Source: Prevotellaceae bacterium UBA4336 (lineage in GTDB: Bacteria; Bacteroidota; Bacteroidia; Bacteroidales; Bacteroidaceae). Taken from it: DNA of 47,754 nucleotides. Positions 29,964-36,956 of the stretch are shown here, piece by piece (positions within the stretch are counted from its first letter, which is position 1; each line of letters starts with the position of its first letter). The notes below the pieces were generated by a model. It was not told the origin of the DNA. It saw only the letters and a program-made list of their open reading frames with translations, and searched no databases. The stretch is taken from positions 12,517-60,270 of the forward strand of contig DGTM01000035.1 in assembly GCA_002394305.1 (NCBI GenBank), in the 5' to 3' direction. The translations under genes and the position numbers were made by a program.

Positions 29964-32954
29964 TTATTGTCTGAAGGTCGCTTTCTTTCCATCATGTATG
30001 TATATCCCGGGATGTCTGACGGCATCCTGCCGACGGCCCAGAAGGTCAAACCATTTGCTATTAGAAGATTTACGGTTCACGGTTTGGGGGCGGTCTGTTC
30101 GGGTGATGATGTCGTCGGGCACTTCGCTAAGCGTCCAAAAGGAGCGGTGGTTAGTTCCTGCTGCTGCAGCGTATGTCTGCACTAGACAATTCGCTTGATT
30201 GCTCTCGGCACGCAGGTTGAGGCCGATGGTGCCAGCTGTGAAATCGTGAGGCTGGACGGAGGTGCAGGCAAAGCCATAACGTCCGCCCTCGCTGGTCTGG
30301 GCTGCCACATAATACTCCACACCCTCTGTGCCCATACGGACTGCCGTGCCGGAGGTCTTGGCGTAGCCTTGTATGTAACGACCCGTCAGTACGTTGCGAA
30401 TGGTGTAGCAATGTGTGTTGGACGTGGGTTCGAAGGTCCAGTAGGCCGACTCGCCCGTGCTCCCCTCGCAGGCAATGCGGTCGTCGCTCTCCATGTTGTC
30501 GACCATGAAGGCTGGCGTGCCCGAGAAGTTACGGATGGTATAGGCATGGTCCTTTAGAGGCCAGTCAGCTGTAGGCGGGTTGTCATCTCCAGTCTGGGGC
30601 AGATAGGGTGTGGCATCGAAAGTGCCGTCACGGAGCTGGCGTATCTGTTCGGCAGAGAGGATGCCCTTGAAGAACCAGGCATCGTCTATGTAGCCGCGGA
30701 AGTAGCTCTTGCCCGTCTTGTGACCGCCGATGCGGAAGCCGCCGGTGCACGCCTCGAAGCTGCCCGTCTGCACTGTGCAGTCGCGCTCGCCGTCGATGTA
30801 ATACGTGATGCTTTGGTCCACGGGATTGCAGACGATGGCGACGTGCTGCCACGTGCCGGGCTTGAGCGAGCCGTCCGTGGCATGGTGCTGACTGCCGCCC
30901 AGGAAACTGTTGTAGAAGAAGTTGGGCGAACCGCCAACGGTGGGTGCCTCGGCACGGGCATAGAGGTAGATGCGGCCCGTCCCGGCATTGTCCTTCTGCG
31001 CCAGGATTATCTCGTCGCGGACGTAGACGCCAACGTCCTGCTGACTGCCAGCACCAGGGGCTGCCGTGTTCTCGGCATAGACCCATGCACAGAAGGTGCT
31101 CTGGGTGGTCCGGGTGTCGAAGATGCCGGTGGTGTTCAGGTCGATGTACTGTGCATTCCCGTTTAGGTGGAGTGCCTGTCCCACTTTCCCTGCACCGAAG
31201 GAGATGCCGCCATTGCTGGGCGTAAGGACGTACTTGGCAGGCGATGCGTCATTCAGGTTGCCGTCGAAGGGGTAATGGAAGATAAGTTCGGTCTTCGTCT
31301 CGGGGATGTCTTCGTCGGCGTTCAGGCCGACACTCAGTGCCCAAGTGTTCCAGAGTCCCTTCAGCTCGCGCACTTTCTCGGGGTACTCGGCTGCAAGGTT
31401 CGTCGTCTCGGAGAGGTCGTGGGCAAGGTCGAACAGCTGCCAGCCGCCACTGGCGAGGGCCGTAAGCCGCCAGTTTCCCTTGCGGACAGCCTTTCCTCTC
31501 TCGTGTTCCCAATACAGAGTACGCTCGTCGTCCCAGCTGTCTTTCTTCTGGAGCAAGGGCACGAAGCTGCGGGCCTCGTTGCACATAGGCTTGATGCTGT
31601 TGCCGTTATACGATGAAGGATAGGAGGCTCCGGCCAGCTCCAGACAGGTGGGCATGACGTCGAGGAACGTGCAGGGCTGCGACGTGATGGTGCCTTCCTT
31701 CTCCTTTGCCATGCCAGCAGGCCAGTGGACGATGGTGGGAGCTGCCGTACCGCCGTGGAACTGTGTCGTCTTCCAGTAGCGATAAGGCGCATTGACAGCT
31801 CCTGCCCAGCCATTATGAAGATAATTGTAGGTGAGCTGACCACCTGGATTAGGCGAGTTGCGTACCAGCATCTGCCCGCTGCGCGTACGGTCGTGACGGT
31901 CGAAGTCGCCGATGGTGTAGTTCTCGCTGGAGGCCCCGTTGTCGCTGGTGAAGATGATGAGGGTGTTGTCCAGGATGCCCCTGCGCCTGAGTTCGTCGAT
32001 GATGCGCCCGATGTTCTGGTCCACACAGTCAATCATGGCAGCGTGCACCTCCATGTTGGCCGACTGGAACGCCTTGTCGGGCTCGTCCTTCCACTTGCGC
32101 CCAGAGGCATTCGTAGCCTCAGGCATTTCCTCGGCCTTGATGAGGCCAAGCTCCAGCATCCTGCGGTAGCGGCGCTGGCGCATGGCGTCCCATCCGTCGT
32201 CGAAGCGCCCCTTGTACTTCGCGATGTCCTGCGGCTTGGCGTGTAGCGGCCAGTGCGGTTCCTGGAAGGCAACGTACATAAAGAAGGGCTTGCCGTCGGC
32301 TGTCATCTCGTCCATCATGTCAATGGCCTTGTCTGCCACGAAGTCGGCGTAGTAGAAGTCTGCGGGAATGCTGTCAGTGAAGATGGGCTCCTCGTTGTGG
32401 ACAAGCGAGAAGGGGTCGAAGTGATCGGTCACGCCCCAGATGGTGCCCCAGTGCTGGTCGAAGCCTCGGTTGCAGGGGTATGTCTCGATGGGTGCAAAGG
32501 GACGGCCTGTGAAAGTGCTCTGGTGCGAGAGCCACTTCATCTGGTCCTCTTTATTGCCGATGCCTTTGGTGAGCGAGAGATGCCACTTGCCGCTCATGCC
32601 GGTGTGATAGCCAGCCGTACGGAGTACCTCGGGGATGGTGACGCAGTCGCGGGTGAGGCTTTGCCCCATGCCGGTGATACCGACTGTCTGCGCATAGCGT
32701 CCCGTCAGGAGCTGCGCCCGCGAGGGACAGCTGCGCCCCGAGTTATAGAACTGTGTGAAGCGCATGCCGTTGGCGGCCAGCGCGTCGAGGTTGGGGCTCT
32801 CCACCTCGCCGCCGAAGCAGCCCAGGTCGGAGTAGCCCATGTCGTCGACGACGATGAGCATAATGTTCGGGCGTGTGTCCTGCTGCTGGGCAGAGGCGAG
32901 AGCCGGAAGCAGTGCAGGCAGGGCTGTCAGAGCACGTTGGTATTTTTGAAGCAT
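29964..32954 (-). CDS. Secreted sulfatase fused to LamG, ricin-like module and sorting tail
   Basis: A 996-residue multidomain sulfatase. Signal peptide about 1-22; catalytic domain about 28-550 with RPNIMLIVVDDMGYSDLG (28-45), formylglycine motif SCPSR (Ser75-Arg79; the Cys is at the x position, so this is a serine type), SGKWHLS and FTSDNGASS. Then a LamG/concanavalin-A-like domain (about 555-780; HYPFDGNLND...YIDGERD...FRGYIDDAWFFKG), a ricin-like module (about 800-945; AYTIRN...YTIRNVLTGRYIQG) and a tail FDLLGRR...PGIYIHDGKK. The sulfatase resembles arylsulfatase A-like exo-sulfatases. The two non-catalytic modules are presumably glycan-binding, anchoring the enzyme to its polymer. It is 37 bases upstream of the giant gene, and 273 bases downstream of the beta-helix sulfatase gene across the tandem repeat array. 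Confidence 0.92.
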   Translation of the reverse strand: MLQKYQRALTALPALLPALASAQQQDTRPNIMLIVVDDMGYSDLGCFGGEVESPNLDALAANGMRFTQFYNSGRSCPSRAQLLTGRYAQTVGITGMGQSLTRDCVTIPEVLRTAGYHTGMSGKWHLSLTKGIGNKEDQMKWLSHQSTFTGRPFAPIETYPCNRGFDQHWGTIWGVTDHFDPFSLVHNEEPIFTDSIPADFYYADFVADKAIDMMDEMTADGKPFFMYVAFQEPHWPLHAKPQDIAKYKGRFDDGWDAMRQRRYRRMLELGLIKAEEMPEATNASGRKWKDEPDKAFQSANMEVHAAMIDCVDQNIGRIIDELRRRGILDNTLIIFTSDNGASSENYTIGDFDRHDRTRSGQMLVRNSPNPGGQLTYNYLHNGWAGAVNAPYRYWKTTQFHGGTAAPTIVHWPAGMAKEKEGTITSQPCTFLDVMPTCLELAGASYPSSYNGNSIKPMCNEARSFVPLLQKKDSWDDERTLYWEHERGKAVRKGNWRLTALASGGWQLFDLAHDLSETTNLAAEYPEKVRELKGLWNTWALSVGLNADEDIPETKTELIFHYPFDGNLNDASPAKYVLTPSNGGISFGAGKVGQALHLNGNAQYIDLNTTGIFDTRTTQSTFCAWVYAENTAAPGAGSQQDVGVYVRDEIILAQKDNAGTGRIYLYARAEAPTVGGSPNFFYNSFLGGSQHHATDGSLKPGTWQHVAIVCNPVDQSITYYIDGERDCTVQTGSFEACTGGFRIGGHKTGKSYFRGYIDDAWFFKGILSAEQIRQLRDGTFDATPYLPQTGDDNPPTADWPLKDHAYTIRNFSGTPAFMVDNMESDDRIACEGSTGESAYWTFEPTSNTHCYTIRNVLTGRYIQGYAKTSGTAVRMGTEGVEYYVAAQTSEGGRYGFACTSVQPHDFTAGTIGLNLRAESNQANCLVQTYAAAAGTNHRSFWTLSEVPDDIITRTDRPQTVNRKSSNSKWFDLLGRRQDAVRHPGIYIHDGKKATFRQ

Positions 32955-33101
32955 AATCTCTTTTTTATAATAATGTACTTGTCTATTGGTCTAACTTCTC
33001 TTGTTCCTACGCATATTTCTTATTCGTTCGGAGGCATCTCTGCCGCTTTTCTGGCATTTTCTCCGCAGGGATGTTCATACCCTTGCCCGCTCCTCCGGAA
33101 A
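32955..33101. other. Intergenic region 5' of the LamG sulfatase
   Basis: No gene seen. The minus-strand side just upstream of the sulfatase start is AT-rich (TTATAAAAAAGAG), but I find no TAnnTTTG box, so this gene is probably read from the upstream operon promoter. The segment 33080-33101 (ending CTCCTCCGGAA) looks like a degenerate first unit of the adjoining tandem array. Confidence 0.4.
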
Positions 33102-33211
33102 ACACAGCGTGCTCTTATGGGCAACACAGCGTGCTCTTATGGGCAACACGGCGTGCTCTTATGGGCAACACGGCGTGCTCTTCCGAAATAAGCGCCTGCC
33201 GCTTCTGAAAT
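33102..33211. repeat. 22-bp tandem repeat array, five units, second locus
   Basis: Units start at 33102, 33124, 33146, 33168 and 33190. Read on the minus strand the main unit is ATAAGAGCACGCCGTGTTGC plus two bases, sharing ATAAGAGC with the units at 1-110. The last unit (AAGCGCCTGCCGCTTCTGAA) is close to the diverged fifth unit of the first array (16 of 22 positions when phased alike). It lies between two sulfatase genes of the probable operon, so it would be transcribed. Confidence 0.88.
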
Positions 33212-33227
33212 ATCCCTTCCCTGAGCT

Positions 33228-36200
33228 TCACTTGCTCAGCTTCTTCTTGCTACCTTCGATGACGACTCCCCTGTGAGAGCGGCCCGGCGCAAGCTTCTGC
33301 CCAGCAAGGTTGACTATCGTCGAGCCTTGCTTATAGACATTGACGTCCCTTGCGGGAGTGTCCGAGAGGGGCGCTATGCCCGTTGCATCCGCGTCGAACT
33401 CAAAGGCCCCGATGTCGATATGCGTGCCGAGCAAACGGTTCTTGCCGGCAAGGTCATGGCGGCTGATGGCTGCATAGTTGTCGTCGCCGGCATCGATGCA
33501 GGGCGAGCCCTTCGCGAGCTCGAAGCAGGCGGCCTCTGTCCCGCCGGGGCTCGTGCTGCCGTCTGCGGCGGGAAACTCTACGAACATCGGCGTGATGTCC
33601 TGCGACAGGAAGATGTGCCCGTCGTCGTTTCCATCGGTAAATTTAGTGCTTGAGCTTTCTATTGCAGAAGAGAGGGAGACGACCGTGCCGCCTCCGTTGA
33701 TGTCAGCATTCTGGCCGTAACTGCTGAAGCTACCGCCCCCCATATTGTGCCAGGCGATGCTGTTGCAGACATTCAGGTTCGAGCCGTTGGTGCCCAGGCC
33801 GAAGGCTCCGCCCGGGCCGGTGGCGACGTTGCCGACGAGGGTGCAGTTGACAATGGTTGCTGTCACACCGCCTCCCACCTGTATGGCTCCGCCGTTGCCG
33901 GAGGATGTGTTGCCCACGAAGAGCGAGTTCTCGATGTTGACCCGACCCAAGTGGCAATGGATGGCTGCTCCGTTCTTGCCGTTCTGCGTGCGATTGTCGC
34001 GGAAGATGCAGTTGCGGACGGTTGCGCCGTTGGTCAGGATGGCTCCGCCGCCGTTGCCGTTGCCGTTGGCTCCGGCCTGGTTGATGCCGTTTTGCACGAT
34101 GAGTCCGTCGAGGACGGTTGTCACCATGCCGTCGAGGTTGCTGTTGCGGATGGGGCTCACCTTCCCGCCGCCGTCGATGACGGTGGGGTGACTGGTGATG
34201 CAGCGCTCGTCGGGTGTCTGTTCGCTGCCTGCGAAGCCGCCGCATATCTCCATTCTGTCGGGATGAATGGGCTTTTCCACGGGGTAGAAGCCTTCCTTCA
34301 GCCAAAGGACAGCGTTCCCCGCATAGGTGTCAGCAAGCGTCAGGGCATGGCTCAGGGTGGTGGCCTTTTGCCACGAAGTGCCGTCGGCCTGCTCGTCGCC
34401 GCCGGGCGAGACGTGGATGACGGAGTTCCCCGTCGTGGCCTCCCCCTTGTCGAACTCGTAGGCACCCATATCAATCTGCGCTCCCGAGAGCCGTCGGTTC
34501 ATGCCAAGGTCATAGTCGAGCCCGGAGGCCAGGTTGACATTGCCTGCATCAATACAGGGCGATTCCTCGGCGAGCTCGTAGCTCTCATCACGGAACAGGG
34601 GCGTCACCTCCTCGGAGAGCGGCATGTGGTTGGTGTCGTCGCCGTCGGTGAACTTCGTGCTCTGACTCTCGATGGCAGAGTATCTGGAGACGACCGCCCC
34701 GCCGCCGTTGACATCGGTATTCTGCCCGAAGCTGCTGAAGCTGCCGGCCCCCGTGTTGTGCCAGGCAATGCTGTTGTAGACGTTCAGGTTCGAGCTGCTG
34801 TTGCCCAGACCGAAGGCTCCGCCCGGACCTGTGGCAACGTTACCTGCCAAAGTGCAGTTGACGACAGTCGCCGTCACGCCGCCGCCCACCTGTATAGCTC
34901 CGCCGTTGCCGGAGGATGTGTTGTCGACGAAGAGGCTGTTCTCGATGCGGACCTGTCCTGTGTGGCAATGGATGGCTGCCCCGTTCTTGCCGTTTTGTGT
35001 GCGGTTGGCGCGGAAGATGCAGTTGCGGACGACTGCCCCGTCGTTGAGGATGGCTCCGCCGCCGTTGCCGTTGCCGTTGGCTCCGGCCTGGTTGATGCCG
35101 TTCTGCACGATGAGTCCGTCGAGGACGGTGCTGACGCTCGTGCTGAGGCTGTTGCGAAAAGGACTGACGCTCCCGCCGCCATCGACGATGGTGGGGTTGC
35201 TCTTCCAGTCACGCTCCGCCAGTTTCTTCTCTGTTCCCCGGAAGCCGCCATAGAATGCCACGTTGTCGGAAACGACAGACGTGGTGACGTCGTACTGCCC
35301 TTGCTTCATCCAGACCTGTGTGCCGGATGCGCTTCCGCTAAGCGCGACGGCGTGGCTCAGGGTTGTGGCCTGCTGCCAGGATGTGCCGTCGGCCTGTTCG
35401 TCACCGTCCGGCGCCACATATATTATATTGTCGGCATACTCGCGGTAGGCTTCGTTGAACCAGTCGATGGCTGCCTTCTTGAGGCGTTCCGTGAGTGCAG
35501 GATAGACGGTGGCGACGTTGTGCTTCTCATTGAAGTCTGTCGTCATATTGTAGAGCTCGGTCCTGGAGCCGTCGGCATTGACCAAGAGCTTCCACTCGCC
35601 TTCGCGGACCGCAATGTGCGGACTGACCCTGTCGGCCTTGCACTTGCCGAACTCCCAGAAGAGGGGCGTGGTGCGCTCGCGGGCCGACTGACCTGTGATG
35701 ACGTCGCTCATATCCTGTCCGTCGAGCGGATAGTTTGTGGGAACGTCGGCTCCTGCTATCTTGCAAAGCGAGGGGAAGAGGTCGACCATGCAAACCACCG
35801 AACTCTCGTTCTTCACGCCTGCCGGGACATGCCCTGGCCAACGAATGATGAAGGGCATGCGTATGCCTCCCTCGTAGAGTGTGCCTTTCTGCCCGCGGAA
35901 GTCGTTGGTACGATGACCGTCGAAAGCCGGGGCAGGACCGTTGTCGCCGGTGAAGATGACGATGGTGTTCTGGTCGATGCCCAAGTCCTTCAGGCCTTGC
36001 ATAAAGCGCCCTATCTGCTTGTCCAGCTCTGCCAGCACGATAGAGAAGGAACGGGCCGACTCGCGCTGCGAAGCCTCGTCACCATCGTACACCCAAGGTG
36101 TGTGGACGTCGTCAGGCCAAAGGCTGACGAAACAGGGCTCTCCCTTGTGGCGCGAGAGGAAGTCCAATGTCTTGTCGACGAAATAGGCCGTCCGGTTCCA

Positions 36201-36752
36201 ACGTTTGATAGGGTCTGTGGCAGCCCATATCCAGTTGGAGGAGGTTATCATGGGGTCTGGGTCGGGACTTTCCCATGTGGAGACATATTCGTCGAAGCCA
36301 TAGTTCCGGATGGACGGCGCATTCTTTACGTCGCGACCGCCTCCCATGTGCCACTTGCCGAAGTGCCCGGTGGCATATCCGCTTGCCTTCAATGCCCGGG
36401 CCATCGACGGGGCCTTGTCGCTAAGGAAGTCGTTCTGCTCGTTCTTGGCGTTGTTCACACGTTCCTGCAGGAAGGTGTTGATGCCCCAACGCGTGGGGTA
36501 CATGCCTGTCGTCAGCCCGACTCTCGAGGGCGAGCTGATGGGGCAAGAGGTATAGAACTGCGTCAACGAGAGTCCCTCGCTGGCCAGCTGGTCGATGTTG
36601 GCGGTGTTGACATAGTCGCCTCCGAAGCACGAGGGGTCGGAGTAGCCCATGTCATCGATGTTCAGTATGATGATGTTGGGCTTCTCCGTCTGTGCTGAGC
36701 CGAGGAGGGGAAGCAACGACGCCGACGAAAGCAGGATGTGTCGTGTCTTCAT
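33228..36752 (-). CDS. Secreted sulfatase fused to duplicated beta-helix domains and sorting tail
   Basis: A 1,174-residue protein. Signal peptide about 1-20; sulfatase domain about 24-440 with KPNIIILNIDDMGYSD (24-39), SSPSR (Ser73-Arg77), GKWHMGGGRD and FTGDNGPAP, closely similar to the sulfatase at 21648-23003. Two tandem copies follow of a right-handed parallel beta-helix domain (about 441-757 and 775-1110), each with an almost identical block (VLDGLIVQNGINQ, NGNGGGAI, NGKNGAAIHCH, NTSSGNGGAIQVGGGVTAT) and a choice-of-anchor-like end (SPCIDAG...IDMGAYEFD / IDIGAFEFD). The tail (VNLAGQKLAPG..., from about 1144) resembles a type IX sorting domain but is less canonical. Beta-helix domains include lyases and hydrolases of acidic polysaccharides, so this could be a two-activity enzyme; no catalytic site was identified in the helix. 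Coupled to the 53-residue peptide gene 17 bases upstream. Confidence 0.92.
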   Translation of the reverse strand: MKTRHILLSSASLLPLLGSAQTEKPNIIILNIDDMGYSDPSCFGGDYVNTANIDQLASEGLSLTQFYTSCPISSPSRVGLTTGMYPTRWGINTFLQERVNNAKNEQNDFLSDKAPSMARALKASGYATGHFGKWHMGGGRDVKNAPSIRNYGFDEYVSTWESPDPDPMITSSNWIWAATDPIKRWNRTAYFVDKTLDFLSRHKGEPCFVSLWPDDVHTPWVYDGDEASQRESARSFSIVLAELDKQIGRFMQGLKDLGIDQNTIVIFTGDNGPAPAFDGHRTNDFRGQKGTLYEGGIRMPFIIRWPGHVPAGVKNESSVVCMVDLFPSLCKIAGADVPTNYPLDGQDMSDVITGQSARERTTPLFWEFGKCKADRVSPHIAVREGEWKLLVNADGSRTELYNMTTDFNEKHNVATVYPALTERLKKAAIDWFNEAYREYADNIIYVAPDGDEQADGTSWQQATTLSHAVALSGSASGTQVWMKQGQYDVTTSVVSDNVAFYGGFRGTEKKLAERDWKSNPTIVDGGGSVSPFRNSLSTSVSTVLDGLIVQNGINQAGANGNGNGGGAILNDGAVVRNCIFRANRTQNGKNGAAIHCHTGQVRIENSLFVDNTSSGNGGAIQVGGGVTATVVNCTLAGNVATGPGGAFGLGNSSSNLNVYNSIAWHNTGAGSFSSFGQNTDVNGGGAVVSRYSAIESQSTKFTDGDDTNHMPLSEEVTPLFRDESYELAEESPCIDAGNVNLASGLDYDLGMNRRLSGAQIDMGAYEFDKGEATTGNSVIHVSPGGDEQADGTSWQKATTLSHALTLADTYAGNAVLWLKEGFYPVEKPIHPDRMEICGGFAGSEQTPDERCITSHPTVIDGGGKVSPIRNSNLDGMVTTVLDGLIVQNGINQAGANGNGNGGGAILTNGATVRNCIFRDNRTQNGKNGAAIHCHLGRVNIENSLFVGNTSSGNGGAIQVGGGVTATIVNCTLVGNVATGPGGAFGLGTNGSNLNVCNSIAWHNMGGGSFSSYGQNADINGGGTVVSLSSAIESSSTKFTDGNDDGHIFLSQDITPMFVEFPAADGSTSPGGTEAACFELAKGSPCIDAGDDNYAAISRHDLAGKNRLLGTHIDIGAFEFDADATGIAPLSDTPARDVNVYKQGSTIVNLAGQKLAPGRSHRGVVIEGSKKKLSK
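33745..35140 (-). repeat. Near-identical internal DNA duplication in the beta-helix sulfatase
   Basis: The segment at about 33745-34130 repeats at about 34756-35140 with an offset of 1,011 bp (337 codons). Long stretches differ only at scattered third-codon positions; for example GGCTCCGCCGCCGTTGCC occurs at 34041 and 35052. The surrounding domain ends are more diverged, so the central block may be kept alike by gene conversion. Confidence 0.88.
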
Positions 36753-36769
36753 GATGCTATTTCATAATG

Positions 36770-36931
36770 CTAGTTGTCCGTCGTATCCTCATCGTTCCAG
36801 ATGTTCCAGTCATCCGACCTTACCAAGGCATCGTCTCCCGTGGCTTTTCCGTCCAGAAGGGAAAGGGCGATGAACGCTGCTACTTCCGCAGCCTGAATCT
36901 CTGTCGTGGGATATATATATGTCTTTTTCAT
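36770..36931 (-). CDS. 53-residue peptide with conserved MKKTYIYPTTE start
   Basis: The start MKKTYIYPTTEIQ is typical of a loosely conserved group of 50-60-residue peptides in Prevotella-like genomes (MKK-x-Y-x-x-P-x-x-x), usually found next to secreted or outer-membrane protein genes; their role is unknown. The remainder is acidic and Trp/Asp-rich (SDDWNIWNDEDTTDN) with a short hydrophobic segment (AAEVAAFIALSLL). A longer frame from 37057 exists but would overlap the upstream gene; 36931 sits 25 bases after that gene's stop. The peptide lies between two secreted-protein genes on the same strand, so co-expression is likely. Confidence 0.65.
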   Translation of the reverse strand: MKKTYIYPTTEIQAAEVAAFIALSLLDGKATGDDALVRSDDWNIWNDEDTTDN

Positions 36932-36956
36932 TGCTGTAACCTTTAATGTTTTTATT

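Noticed and set aside
24383..30049. Longer form of the giant protein starting at 30049
   Set aside because: The extra 41 residues place the clear signal peptide internally and overlap the stop region of the upstream sulfatase.
33747..36698. Open frame of 983 codons on the plus strand opposite the beta-helix sulfatase
   Set aside because: Composition mirrors the sulfatase and beta-helix codons; no start signal, signal peptide or family motif.
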